A DNA stretch of 64,000 nt from Corynebacterium sp. p3-SID1241 (GTDB lineage: Bacteria; Actinomycetota; Actinomycetes; Mycobacteriales; Mycobacteriaceae): NCBI GenBank assembly GCA_025144025.1, contig JALXWS010000004.1, forward strand, positions 62,001 through 126,000, read 5' to 3'. The notes under the pieces were generated by a model. That model did no database searches. It had not been told where the DNA came from and worked only from the letters and a program-made list of their open reading frames with translations. Numbering within the stretch: position 1 is the first letter of the stretch; every line of letters begins with the position of its first letter. Both the position numbers and the translations under genes were made by a program. Shown in pieces: positions 49,151 to 58,000 of this stretch.

Positions 49151-49743
49151 TGGCTGATAACCACATACCCGCCCGCGCCCCCTTTGACCAGGACCGGGCG
49201 GAAGCAGCGGTGCGCGAGCTGCTCCTCGCAGTGGGCGAGGACCCCGATCGCGAGGGCCTGCGCGAAACCCCGGCCCGCGTGGCCCGCGCCTACCGCGAGG
49301 TCTTCGCCGGCCTGCACGAGGATCCGACGGAGGTTCTGCACAAGACCTTTGCCGAAGACCACCAGGAACTGGTCCTAGTGCGCGATATTCCCATCTATTC
49401 CACCTGCGAGCACCACCTAGTTCCGTTTTACGGCGTGGCGCACATCGGCTATATCCCAGGCAAGGATGGCCACGTCACCGGCTTGAGCAAGCTTGCCCGC
49501 CTGGCAGATATGTACGCCAAGCGCCCACAAGTGCAAGAGCGCCTGACCCAGCAGGTGGCAGACGCACTGGTGGAGGTTCTCGGCGCGCAGTCCGTCATCG
49601 TGGTCATCGAGTGCGAGCACCTGTGCATGGCCATGCGTGGCATCCGCAAGCCTGGTGCGACAACGACTACCTCCGCGGTGCGCGGCGGATTCAAAAATAA
49701 CGCCGCCTCTCGCGCTGAGGTGCTCAGCCTGATTCGCAGCTAA
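49150..49743 (+). CDS. folE: GTP cyclohydrolase I
   Basis: First enzyme of folate synthesis (GTP to dihydroneopterin triphosphate). The 197-residue protein contains [20 protein letters not shown], the zinc region [20 protein letters not shown] and [20 protein letters not shown]. Normal length. It begins inside the stop codon of ftsH and starts the fol run folE-folP-folB-folK. Confidence 0.96.
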   Translation: MADNHIPARAPFDQDRAEAAVRELLLAVGEDPDREGLRETPARVARAYREVFAGLHEDPTEVLHKTFAEDHQELVLVRDIPIYSTCEHHLVPFYGVAHIGYIPGKDGHVTGLSKLARLADMYAKRPQVQERLTQQVADALVEVLGAQSVIVVIECEHLCMAMRGIRKPGATTTTSAVRGGFKNNAASRAEVLSLIRS

Positions 49744-49781
49744 ACCCCCGGTTCACCACTACAAGCGATAAGGAGCACACC

Positions 49782-50744
49782 ATGGAGCAGGCAACCTCGG
49801 TCTCGGATCTGAGCATCGCCAACCGCACGCTCGTGATGGGCATCGTCAACGTCACGGAGGATTCTTTCTCCGATGGCGGCCGGTGGTTGGACTTCGATGC
49901 CGCCATTAACCACGCGCGCGAGCTCGTGGACCAGGGTGCGGACATGATAGACGTCGGCGGCGAGTCCACCCGGCCGGGCGCGGTGCGCGTAGAGGCGGGC
50001 GTCGAAGAGCGCCGCGTGGTACCCGTCATTAGGGCTTTGAGTGAGCTGGGCATTCGCACCTCCGTGGATACGATGCGCGCTTCGGTGGCCCGCGCGGCAG
50101 CAGCGGCCGGTGTGGACATGATCAATGATGTCTCCGGCGGCCTGGCTGATCCTGATATGTATCGCGCGATGGCCGAGGTCGGCGTGCCCGTCTGTTTGAT
50201 GCACTGGCGCACGCTGCAGGAAGGCGCGTTTGGCTCGGCGGCCGGCAGCGCCGACCACGGCGGCGATGTGGTGCGCGATGTGCACGAAACCCTAGAACGC
50301 CTGGCGAATAACGCGCTGGAGGCCGGCGTGCGCCGCGATAATATCGTGCTCGATCCGGGCTTAGGCTTCGCCAAAACCCCGCAGAATAACTGGGCGCTGC
50401 TCAAGGCCTTGCCGGAATTCCTCGACGCCGAATTCCCCATGCTGGTGGGCGCTTCCCGCAAGCGTTTCCTCGCCGCCATTCGGGAGGACCGCGGCGTGGA
50501 GTCCAGCCCGCTGCTGGCTGATCCCGCGACCGCGGCCGTGACCGCCATTTCCGCGCAGATGGGCGCGTGGGGTGTGCGCGTGCATGAGGTCGCCGTCTCC
50601 CGCGATGCCGTCGATGTTGCGGCCGCGTGGAACGCCGGCAACGCTTACGCGGGCGGGGCCAATGCTAGCGGCAGCTATAGCAACGGCTCCGATGGCAATG
50701 GCACCATGAAATCCACCGCTCTTCCGCGCAACCCTAAGGAGTAA
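49782..50744 (+). CDS. folP: Dihydropteroate synthase
   Basis: Joins the pterin and p-aminobenzoate; the sulfonamide target. The 320-residue protein has MGIVNVTEDSFSDGGRWLDF, DVGGESTRPGAVRVEAGVEE, LDPGLGFAKTPQNNW, MLVGASRKRFL and the final VRVHEVAVSRDAVDVAAAW, all standard. About 35 extra residues at the end are rich in Gly, Ser and Asn (about 285-310) and not part of the fold. AAGGAGC lies 8 bases before the ATG. folB follows after three bases. Confidence 0.96.
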   Translation: MEQATSVSDLSIANRTLVMGIVNVTEDSFSDGGRWLDFDAAINHARELVDQGADMIDVGGESTRPGAVRVEAGVEERRVVPVIRALSELGIRTSVDTMRASVARAAAAAGVDMINDVSGGLADPDMYRAMAEVGVPVCLMHWRTLQEGAFGSAAGSADHGGDVVRDVHETLERLANNALEAGVRRDNIVLDPGLGFAKTPQNNWALLKALPEFLDAEFPMLVGASRKRFLAAIREDRGVESSPLLADPATAAVTAISAQMGAWGVRVHEVAVSRDAVDVAAAWNAGNAYAGGANASGSYSNGSDGNGTMKSTALPRNPKE

Positions 50745-50747
50745 AAC

Positions 50748-51128
50748 ATGGCAGACCGCATCGAGCTCACCGGCCTAGAATGCTTTGGCTACCATGGCGT
50801 CTTTGAGGAAGAAAAGCGCACCGGCCAGCCCTTCATCGTGGATATCACCTGCTGGTCCGAGTTCGCCGACGCCGCCGCCACCGATGATCTGTCCAAGACC
50901 ATCAACTACGCCGAGCTTGCCGACGTCGCCGCAAATATCATCGAAGGTCCCGCACGCGACCTCATCGAGACCGTCGCCAGTGAGGTGGCCGATACCATCA
51001 TGGACACCTTCGAGGGCCTGCATGCCGTGGAGGTCACCCTGCACAAGCCGCAGGCGCCGATTCCGCGCACTTTTGCCGACGTCGCCGTGGTCGCCCGCCG
51101 CTCCCGCAAGCACGCAAGGACTCTCTAA
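50748..51128 (+). CDS. folB: Dihydroneopterin aldolase
   Basis: 126 residues, with the family pattern [41 protein letters not shown] and [19 protein letters not shown]; includes the catalytic Tyr/Lys region. AAGGAG precedes the ATG by 5 bases. The stop overlaps the folK ATG by one base (TAATG). Confidence 0.95.
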   Translation: MADRIELTGLECFGYHGVFEEEKRTGQPFIVDITCWSEFADAAATDDLSKTINYAELADVAANIIEGPARDLIETVASEVADTIMDTFEGLHAVEVTLHKPQAPIPRTFADVAVVARRSRKHARTL

Positions 51129-51613
51129 TGCGTGCGGTGCTGTCCATCGGATCCAATTTGGATGACCGCGTGGGGCTTCTGCACACGGTATTTGATGAGT
51201 TCGCCGGCGAGATCGTCGCCGCCTCGCCCGTCTATGCCACCCCGCCGTGGGGCGTTACGGACCAGGACGAATTCCTCAACGCCGTGCTTATCGTGGACGT
51301 CGACGAGTCACCGAAGGAACTCCTACGCCGCGGACAGAAGTTGGAAGAGGCCGCCGATCGGGTGCGCGTGCGCCACTGGGGCCCGCGCACGCTGGATGTG
51401 GACATCGTCGATATTGAAGGTTTTACCTCCGACGACCCAGAGCTTATCGTCCCGCATCCTTATGCCCATGAGCGCGCCTTCGTACTGATTCCATGGTTGG
51501 CGGCCGATGGTGGTGCTAGGTTGAGTGGGGAGGGCGTCGCCAAGCGGGTAGCAGCACTCGACCCGAAAGAGCGCGCCGAGATTCGCCGGCTGGGCATGAT
51601 GGAGGAGCTATGA
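51128..51613 (+). CDS. folK: Hydroxymethyl-dihydropterin pyrophosphokinase
   Basis: 161 residues: AVLSIGSNLDDRVGLLHTVF, VYATPPWGVTDQDEFLNAV, RHWGPRTLDVDIVDI (metal-binding DVDI) and VPHPYAHERAFVLIPWLAAD are the HPPK motifs. Completes the four-gene folate block. Overlaps the next gene by four bases (ATGA). Confidence 0.96.
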   Translation: MRAVLSIGSNLDDRVGLLHTVFDEFAGEIVAASPVYATPPWGVTDQDEFLNAVLIVDVDESPKELLRRGQKLEEAADRVRVRHWGPRTLDVDIVDIEGFTSDDPELIVPHPYAHERAFVLIPWLAADGGARLSGEGVAKRVAALDPKERAEIRRLGMMEEL

Positions 51614-52083
51614 CACGGACCTCGCTGGGTGCCCTCATCGGCACCGGGGTCTTCTTTGCCGCCGCCGCGGCCATCCTCACCACGCGCTTTTATGGCTCCA
51701 TGCTGCAAATCCCGGTGACGGTGTCGGCCACACTATGGCTCATGGCCGTTATCTGCCTGGTGCTGACCTGGAAGGTGGACCAAGCCACCGAGGACGAGCA
51801 TGGTATTGGTCTGGATAATTCGCAGCTCAACCCCATGACCATCACGCAGTTCATGTTGGTGGGCAAGGCTTCGGCGTGGACGGGCGCCATCGTGGGCGGC
51901 ATCTATGCCGGCATTGCCGTCTACGTCATCCCCAATGCCGGCACGCTCGCGGCAGCTTCCGATGACCTCGTAGGGGTCATTGCCTCCGCGCTCGGTGGAC
52001 TCGCGATGTCTGCTGCTGGCCTGCGTCTGGAGCGACACTGTGAGACCCCGCCCCCACCAGATGGGGTTCAAGCGGTACATTAG
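51610..52083 (+). CDS. DUF3180 membrane protein
   Basis: 157 residues, four hydrophobic helices (LGALIGTGVFFAAAAAILTT, VTVSATLWLMAVICLVLTW, ASAWTGAIVGGIYAGIAVYV, GVIASALGGLAMSAAGLRLE). The place directly after folK and the pattern TRTSLGALIGTG match the actinobacterial DUF3180 family, the mycobacterial Rv3605c-like protein. Function unknown. Starts in the folK stop and ends in the next start (TAGTG). Confidence 0.85.
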   Translation: MTRTSLGALIGTGVFFAAAAAILTTRFYGSMLQIPVTVSATLWLMAVICLVLTWKVDQATEDEHGIGLDNSQLNPMTITQFMLVGKASAWTGAIVGGIYAGIAVYVIPNAGTLAAASDDLVGVIASALGGLAMSAAGLRLERHCETPPPPDGVQAVH

Positions 52084-53132
52084 TGAGCATGACTGAGCCG
52101 CGCTCTTCTTCTAGCAATACTTCCGCCAAGACGACCAAGCCGGACTTGGGCCAAATCGGCCTTATCGTCCTCGTGGTGCTGGCCGTGGTGGCCAGCATCG
52201 TCATGCTGATTTCCGGCTCTGCCGCCGCGCTCAAGATCGCCCTCATTGCTGCCCTGTGGGCCGCCGTGCTCGGCTTCTTCTTGGTCATGCGCTATCGCCG
52301 CCAGGCCGAGGAGTCCGTAACCAAGCTGGAACTGCAGGAGCGCGCTCACCGCGCCGAGCTCAAGCAGGCCCGCGCCGCCGAAGGCCAGTCCCTGCCGGAT
52401 CAGGAGCTACTCGATGAGATCCGCACCGAGCTTGCCTCCATCCGCAAGCAGATTGAAGACCTCTCCGGCCACGACTTCACCTATGAGCCGGCCGCACTGC
52501 ACGCCGAGGCTCGCCGCATCATGCAGCTAGAGGCTCAGACCGCGGCCGCCGCCCGCCCCGGTGCCGAGGAGGGAAGTGTGGACTTCACCCAGTCCTCCTC
52601 CGGCGCCCCGTCCGCCGATGCCATCGCCGGCCGCCTGGGCGATCAGCCATCCGCTGCGCATACCGAGTCCAACCCGCTCAATGACATCATTAGTGAAAAG
52701 ACGCGCGCGCAGCGCACCTCCGGCAAGCTTTCTGGTGCCTCCACCTTTGATACCGGTGGCTTCCAGGCCGTGCGTTGGGATACCGGCGGTGATGATTCGC
52801 TGAAGACTTCCCGCACTTCCGCAGCCAGCGAGCACCGCGGCAGCCACCGCAAGCCGGAGGCCGCTACCACCGCCAGCGACGAAACCCAGGACATTCCGCA
52901 GCAGGCGGCGCCGCAGCGCGATGAGCGCGCGGCATATCCAGGCTCGGGCCAACACGTGGCTCCGGAATCGGCCGAACCAGTACGCCAGAAGGCAGCCCGT
53001 CCGCATCACCGTGCGGCTGAACCTCAGCCGGAGGAGCAGACACGCGGACGCCGTCGCAGCGACGATAAGCGTGAGGGTGCGGTATCCGTGGCCGAGCTTT
53101 TGGCCCAGGCAAAGAAAAAGAAGGATAAATAA
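52083..53132 (+). CDS. Membrane protein with long disordered tail (DUF6779-like)
   Basis: 349 residues: two helices near the start (about 24-44 and 49-68, LIVLVVLAVVASIVMLISG and ALIAALWAAVLGFFLVMRY), then a coiled-coil stretch (about 70-130, RRQAEESVTKLELQERAHRA), and 210 residues of Ser/Ala/Arg/Gln-rich low complexity. This is the position of the Arg/Pro-rich Rv3604c-type protein of mycobacteria. A GTG at 52083 overlaps the DUF3180 stop; an ATG at 52089 is an equal alternative. The very basic C-terminus ends KKKKDK. Confidence 0.75.
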   Translation: MSMTEPRSSSSNTSAKTTKPDLGQIGLIVLVVLAVVASIVMLISGSAAALKIALIAALWAAVLGFFLVMRYRRQAEESVTKLELQERAHRAELKQARAAEGQSLPDQELLDEIRTELASIRKQIEDLSGHDFTYEPAALHAEARRIMQLEAQTAAAARPGAEEGSVDFTQSSSGAPSADAIAGRLGDQPSAAHTESNPLNDIISEKTRAQRTSGKLSGASTFDTGGFQAVRWDTGGDDSLKTSRTSAASEHRGSHRKPEAATTASDETQDIPQQAAPQRDERAAYPGSGQHVAPESAEPVRQKAARPHHRAAEPQPEEQTRGRRRSDDKREGAVSVAELLAQAKKKKDK

Positions 53133-53807
53133 ATGCGCCCGCCACGCATGCGGGTAGCTCTCTTCGGCCGTAGCTTGGCCGGCTTTACCTTGGCCAATGC
53201 CATGGAACGCGTCGGCCATGAGGTGCAGATGCTTTCGGACCCAGCCGAGCTTTCTTCCTTCGAAGCTCTCATTATCGCCGTGGGCGATTCCCGCCTGGAA
53301 GCTACCGTGGAGTTGCTTGAGCCATACGTACATCGCGGATTAATCGTTTTCCACACCTGCCTTTCGCGCGGAGTGCAGGTATTGGATCCACTGGAAACCC
53401 ACGGCTGCGTTGTCGCGGCGCTCGCCCCATTTACGCTTAAGCGCTGGGCGGTGACCACCCTGGATGAGCTGGGCGAGACCGTGGTGGAACTTAATATCGC
53501 CGAGTTTCGCGCCGAGACCGTAGCGGTTTCCGACGCCGAGCGTGCCCCCTTCGCTGCCCGCGCCTACTACGCCGAAATGCTGCGGCGCTTGCATATCTCT
53601 GCTGCGGTTGATGCTCATTTCCTCTCGCCCTCAGAAGAGCCACCCCTGGTGGGTGAGGACATGGACACCGAGGAAATCATCGCCGCCTACCGTGGCGCCA
53701 CCGATCCCGGCCTGCGCCGCAGTTATGTGGAGGTTGCCCGCCGCCTAGGTGAGGTAGACGGCCGCGAGGAGTTAGAGATGTGGGCCCTACAAGAGGAGAG
53801 CCGATGA
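53133..53807 (+). CDS. Rossmann-fold DUF2520-type protein, shortened
   Basis: 224 residues with an NADP-binding-like start (RMRVALFGRSLAGFTLANAM) and then LIIAVGDSRLEATVELLEPY and VFHTCLSRGVQVLDPLETHG, the layout of the 6-phosphogluconate-dehydrogenase-like DUF2520 family that sits before panC in actinobacteria. The glycine loop is altered (GRSLAG instead of GxGxxG) and the C-terminal helical domain is shorter than the roughly 300 residues of the family. The ATG at 53133 abuts the previous stop; ATG at 53148 is an alternative. It overlaps the panC-like gene by four bases (ATGA). Confidence 0.65.
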   Translation: MRPPRMRVALFGRSLAGFTLANAMERVGHEVQMLSDPAELSSFEALIIAVGDSRLEATVELLEPYVHRGLIVFHTCLSRGVQVLDPLETHGCVVAALAPFTLKRWAVTTLDELGETVVELNIAEFRAETVAVSDAERAPFAARAYYAEMLRRLHISAAVDAHFLSPSEEPPLVGEDMDTEEIIAAYRGATDPGLRRSYVEVARRLGEVDGREELEMWALQEESR

Positions 53808-54706
53808 GCCTAGAGCTGGGAAACGCCACCGTCATCAGTGAGATTGAGCGCATCCGTATGGTTGGCAGCGCCTTTCATAAGACTGGCCGTCCGGTGGCCT
53901 TCGTGCCCCTGACTACCGGTGTGCATGCTGGCCATATCGCGCTGGTACGCGCGGCCAAGCGCATCCGAGGCGCCGTTACCGTCGTGGCCCTGCAATCTCC
54001 GCGGGAGGAGGATCTTGAACTCCTGCGCGCCGAGGGCGTGGACATAGTCTGGAATTACTCGGTAGAGACCTTGTGGCCGCACGGACGCCGCATCGCGGTG
54101 TCCCCGGCCAACGCCGAGGCCACTCTGGAACCGGAGCTAAGTAAGGATGCCACGCTCTATCTAGCGCTCATCCTGACGCTTTCGCCTACCGACGTCCTCC
54201 TCGGCGAAAAGGACTATGAGCTCCTCCTCGCCATCCACCACGCGGTCCAAGACTTCCACTTAGGCGTGCGCGTGCAGGGCGTGCCAGCAGTGCGCATGCC
54301 CGATGGCGTGGTGATGAGCCTGCGCAATACCAACGTCCCGGCCGGATCCCGTGACCAGGCAGCGGCCCTATCCGCCGCGCTGACCGCCGGCGCGCATGCC
54401 GCCGAAGCCGGTGCGGAGAAGGTCCGCGAGGTCGCCGCGGAAGTCCTGCGCGCAGCCGGCGTTGAGCCCGAATACCTCGAGGTGCGCGGCCGCGACTTGG
54501 GTAACCCGCCTGCGGAGGGTGATGCCCGCTTACTCGTTGCCGCTACCATCGGCAGCGTGCGGCTCATCGATAATGTGGGCCTGCCGCTGGGCATCGGTTT
54601 TAATAACATCGAAGAACATGAGGCCAAGGCCGAGCTCGAGCGCGAGCAACAACGTGCGCTACAGCGCGCGCAGGGCACCGCTTCCCAGCAGCTATCGGAG
54701 GACTAA
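53804..54706 (+). CDS. PanC-like protein with altered active-site motifs
   Basis: 300 residues. The fold and location (after the DUF2520 gene, before the lysS region) are those of pantoate-beta-alanine ligase, but several family motifs have changed: P-T-M-G-A-L-H-x-G-H is PLTTGVHAGH (His41 and His44 kept, Met and Gly replaced by Thr); the FVNPxQF segment is replaced by VVALQSPREED with residues missing; GEKDYQ is GEKDYE (Glu139); MSSRN is MSLRN (171-175). It may be inactive as PanC or use other substrates. The ATG at 53804 overlaps the previous stop; the start at 53780 is rejected. The GNAT gene follows with a one-base overlap. Confidence 0.75.
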   Translation: MSLELGNATVISEIERIRMVGSAFHKTGRPVAFVPLTTGVHAGHIALVRAAKRIRGAVTVVALQSPREEDLELLRAEGVDIVWNYSVETLWPHGRRIAVSPANAEATLEPELSKDATLYLALILTLSPTDVLLGEKDYELLLAIHHAVQDFHLGVRVQGVPAVRMPDGVVMSLRNTNVPAGSRDQAAALSAALTAGAHAAEAGAEKVREVAAEVLRAAGVEPEYLEVRGRDLGNPPAEGDARLLVAATIGSVRLIDNVGLPLGIGFNNIEEHEAKAELEREQQRALQRAQGTASQQLSED

Positions 54707-55326
54707 TGACCGATATCCAGATCCGTGACCTTGACCCGCGCGATGAGCCCAAAGCCATTTCTTTTGCCATCGAGGGCATGCACCTGCACTGGTTTGTGAA
54801 GAACCCGCGCTTTGAGCGCGCCTATGGCCGCTATTTTTGGGATTTAGAGCGCGCCAAGGCCACCGATATTTTGGCGGCCTACGATGGCGGCCGCTTCCTG
54901 GGCGTGCTTTTGGCCTCCATGAAGGGCAAGCCCGCGTTGCCGTATCCGTGGTGGCGCAAGGCTTATGTCCGTGCGGTGGAAATCTTCCATAACCTGCGCC
55001 CAGGCGGACACCGCGATGATTATGATTCCGCCAATAAGGACATGTTGCTTGAGTACTTGGGCGAGCACGCCGTCGACGGCGAAATCGGCTTCCTCGTCGC
55101 CGAGCCGAACTCCGGCGTGAGCGGCGTGGGCACGGCCCTGCTCGAGGCCTTCGAAGCTCGCCACGCGGGAAAGAATATCTACCTGTATACCGATGACGGC
55201 TGCACGTACCAGTTCTACGATAGCCGTGGCTTCACCCAGGTGGGCGAGCGCACCATTGCAGTCAACGAGGACCGCGACTTAGTGTGCATGCTCTATGTGC
55301 GGCGCCTTGGCACGCCGCAGTCTTAG
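54706..55326 (+). CDS. GNAT-family acetyltransferase-like protein
   Basis: 206 residues with a GNAT fold: N-terminal DIQIRDLDPRDEPKAISFAI, the central strand EIGFLVAEPNSGVSGVGTAL (acetyl-CoA loop, G-x-G-x-A type) and YQFYDSRGFTQVGERTI. The start overlaps the panC-like stop (TAATG), so it belongs to the fol-panC transcript as its last gene. Acceptor substrate unknown. The convergent pepC gene ends 12 bases away. A near-duplicate GCCGCAGNCTTA occurs at the stop. Confidence 0.75.
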   Translation: MTDIQIRDLDPRDEPKAISFAIEGMHLHWFVKNPRFERAYGRYFWDLERAKATDILAAYDGGRFLGVLLASMKGKPALPYPWWRKAYVRAVEIFHNLRPGGHRDDYDSANKDMLLEYLGEHAVDGEIGFLVAEPNSGVSGVGTALLEAFEARHAGKNIYLYTDDGCTYQFYDSRGFTQVGERTIAVNEDRDLVCMLYVRRLGTPQS

Positions 55327-55338
55327 CGTGCCGCAGGC

Positions 55339-56640
55339 TTAACGCGCCAACGCTCCCATCGGATCCCAGGCCGGCAGGGTGGTCACGGACTCGGACTGCA
55401 ACGTCGCTTGGTATTGTTCCGGCAGGCGGGAGGGGTGCACGGCGATTTCGAAGACGAACTCGTCGAACCAGTCATCGGCCATGGTCCAAAAGCCCTTATC
55501 GGCCTTTTTCGGGCCCCAGGAATTCTCTACGCGCCAGCGATTGACGGTGCCGTCGTCTGCGATATCGGCGCCGGTAAACACCATCGCGTGGGTCATGAGG
55601 GACTCGTGCAGGCGCAAACGCTGCACCTTGTCCAGATCCATCTCCACGCCGTAGAAAGCCTCATAATCGTGCAGGTGCTTGGCCCACACGCCGTGCTCAT
55701 CATCGGACTGCTGGTCGGTATCGCAGCCGAACCAAACCGGCTGACCGTCCTCGATGGAGGCACGCGCGGCATCGCGCAGCACCTCCACAGGCGCGTTCAA
55801 ATAGGTCACGCGCTTTCCAGCCACGTTGCCCAGATACTCCACGGTGTAGAGCTCGCCATAGGCATTGCGCGGGTCGTTGACAACGCACACGTACTCGCCT
55901 AGGTCCGCAGGCAGGTATTCCTGGGCAAACTCCTGTGGGGTATAGGTACCAGCGCGGTGGAATTCATCGTCCTTATCGCGGTACTGCCACACAAAGTCCT
56001 CGGGTGGCAGACCAAGGTTGGCGGTGAGGATACGGTAGACGTCGGCAAGCGCTTGCTCATGCGCGCCCTCTTCGCCGCTGCGGATGCGGTGGGCGGCGCG
56101 GCGCAGCACGGTCTGCAGGTTGCGGTTAAGCATCGCCGTGGCCTCGGAAGACGCAGTTTCTGGCATGGCGTACTTCGGCACGACGCCGTATTTTTCCACC
56201 AGGGCGACGAACATGGACCATTGGCCGCCGTCATCGATGGGATCATCCATGAGCTTGGTTACGGTGCGGTCCGTAATATCGCGGTCCTTGAGCTCAGCCA
56301 TGGCGGTAAGGAACCAATTGGCCTTTTCCAGCTTGTCAAAGAAGTAAATATAGGTTTGCGAGAGCTCAAAATCCTTGAGCTTGGCCTTGTCCATCAGGCC
56401 GCCGCGCAGGGAATTGAGGCCGGCAAAAATCCAGCAGCGGCCCGAGGCCTTCTGGTCGGCCACGTCCCACGAATCTAGCTTATGGCTGGTCACGGGGGTG
56501 AGGGTACGCAGTACTTCGCGGTCGAGGCTGAGCTTATCGGCGCTTTCTTGAGCCACCCCATTGCGCACCAGGCGCAGCGCGGCATCGCTGGTGAGCTCGG
56601 CAGTGGCGGCATGAACCTCGTTCGGTTTAATCTCTGTCAT
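55339..56640 (-). CDS. pepC: Aminopeptidase C (bleomycin-hydrolase family), copy 1
   Basis: 433 residues of the C1B cysteine peptidase family, which removes N-terminal residues from peptides in the cytosol as a hexamer. Catalytic Cys in DQKASGRCWIFAGLN (Gln six before it forms the oxyanion hole), His in LMTHAMVFTGADI, Asn in WRVENSWGPKKAD. The second pepC gene lies upstream with 13 bases between, and the two are clearly related paralogs throughout their length. Last gene of the likely cstA operon. Confidence 0.95.
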   Translation of the reverse strand: MTEIKPNEVHAATAELTSDAALRLVRNGVAQESADKLSLDREVLRTLTPVTSHKLDSWDVADQKASGRCWIFAGLNSLRGGLMDKAKLKDFELSQTYIYFFDKLEKANWFLTAMAELKDRDITDRTVTKLMDDPIDDGGQWSMFVALVEKYGVVPKYAMPETASSEATAMLNRNLQTVLRRAAHRIRSGEEGAHEQALADVYRILTANLGLPPEDFVWQYRDKDDEFHRAGTYTPQEFAQEYLPADLGEYVCVVNDPRNAYGELYTVEYLGNVAGKRVTYLNAPVEVLRDAARASIEDGQPVWFGCDTDQQSDDEHGVWAKHLHDYEAFYGVEMDLDKVQRLRLHESLMTHAMVFTGADIADDGTVNRWRVENSWGPKKADKGFWTMADDWFDEFVFEIAVHPSRLPEQYQATLQSESVTTLPAWDPMGALAR

Positions 56641-56653
56641 TTCTCGATTCTCC

Positions 56654-57952
56654 TTAGTTCATCCGGTCCCAGAGGGGAAGCTCAATCGGTTCGGTGGAAA
56701 GCGCCTCGGCCAGCTCGTCGCTCAGGTGCTCCTTGCGCACGGCGATGTGGAAGACGTTCTGGTCAAACCAGGCATCGGCCATGGTGGCAAAGCCTTTGCC
56801 AGACACGTTCTCGCCGTCGTGCTTGCGCGGTGGCTTGGAGCCCCAGGAATTTTCCACGCGCCAGGCGCGGTCACCATCGATGCCGGTGAGGACCATTGCG
56901 TGGGTAGGCGCGGTCTCGCCGGAGGTAAAACGCTCCTCCTTGCTCATGGAGGAATCGATGCCGTAAAGGCCATCAGTATCCACTAGGCCCTCGTCCCACA
57001 CGCCGTTGAGGAAGGAGAACTGACGGTTGACATCGCAGCTAAACCAGACCGGCTCACCGGCAGCTAGGCTGCGCTTGGCGGTCTCCTTGAGCTCCTCCAC
57101 GGTTGCGTTCAAGTACTCCTGCGGTGCCCCACCCAGGACATTGGTTTCATCGGCGCTGCTAAACACGCGATGCTTGGGGTTGGTGGTGCGAGGATCATCG
57201 GCCAGTACCACGTATTCGTCCAAGTTCGGCAGGTACTTATCGGCAAACTCGCGCGGGGTGGAGTGCAGGCGCACGAATTGCTCGTCCTTGGTGCGATATG
57301 CCCAGGTAAATTCCTCCGGCGGGGTGCCCAGGTGAATGGCCAGGATCCGGTGGAAATCGGTGCGTGCCTGGGCGATGATGTCCTCGCGCGGTCTGTCCTG
57401 TGCGGCGGCGCGGCGTACCACGGTGGCAAGATCGCGGTTCATCTCCGCGGTATTTCCAGACGAGCGTACCTCCGGCATGACCTCGGCAGGCACGGCACCG
57501 TACTTGGCTACGAGGTTGCTAAAGAAGCACCACCAGCCGCCATCGGCGCCGGCGTGATCGAGTACCGCGGCGACGGTGCGCTCATCCCAGCCGGCTTCCT
57601 TTTTATCCAGTAGCTGGTTGAGCACCAGGTTGGCGCGCTCCAGCTTGTCAAAGTACTGCAGGTAGGTAAAGGAAAACTCAAAGTTATCTACGTTGAGTTC
57701 CTTAGCCGCGCGGTGGCGAAAGACGTTCAATGCCGCGAACATCCAGCAACGGCCCGAGCGCTTTTGATCCGAGACGCTCAGGCTATCCAGCTTGACCTCA
57801 GTGGTGGGGTAGAGGGCCGTGATGCGGTCGCGGTCCAGCGCAGACTTGGCCGCCCCGACATTGGTAATGGCGTTGCGGGCTAGGCGCAGCCGTGCATCGG
57901 CCGCGGCCTCCTTGCGCAACTGGGACAGGTATTCCGTGGTGAGCAAAGACAT
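56654..57952 (-). CDS. pepC: Aminopeptidase C (bleomycin-hydrolase family), copy 2
   Basis: 432 residues; catalytic Cys in DQKRSGRCWMFAALN, His in PTHAMVLTGIDG, Asn in WRVENSWGSKPP. It differs from its neighbour over most positions outside the motifs, so the duplication is old or one was acquired. AAGGAG-like spacing is poor at its start; it begins 48 bases after the ArsA-like gene ends, with a weak GC hairpin between (about 57965-58000). Confidence 0.95.
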   Translation of the reverse strand: MSLLTTEYLSQLRKEAAADARLRLARNAITNVGAAKSALDRDRITALYPTTEVKLDSLSVSDQKRSGRCWMFAALNVFRHRAAKELNVDNFEFSFTYLQYFDKLERANLVLNQLLDKKEAGWDERTVAAVLDHAGADGGWWCFFSNLVAKYGAVPAEVMPEVRSSGNTAEMNRDLATVVRRAAAQDRPREDIIAQARTDFHRILAIHLGTPPEEFTWAYRTKDEQFVRLHSTPREFADKYLPNLDEYVVLADDPRTTNPKHRVFSSADETNVLGGAPQEYLNATVEELKETAKRSLAAGEPVWFSCDVNRQFSFLNGVWDEGLVDTDGLYGIDSSMSKEERFTSGETAPTHAMVLTGIDGDRAWRVENSWGSKPPRKHDGENVSGKGFATMADAWFDQNVFHIAVRKEHLSDELAEALSTEPIELPLWDRMN

Positions 57953-58000
57953 ATTTCGGTTTTAGCAGACCCGCGCCTTTGGGGGCGTGGGTGGGTAGAG

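Noticed and set aside
55300..55345. Tandem GCCGCAG(T/G)CTTA near the GNAT stop as a regulatory element
   Set aside because: Only two short copies, one of them in coding sequence; likely a small local duplication.
57960..58000. GC hairpin between the ArsA-like gene and pepC copy 2 as a terminator
   Set aside because: The stem has a mismatch and no T-run on the minus strand, so read-through is expected.
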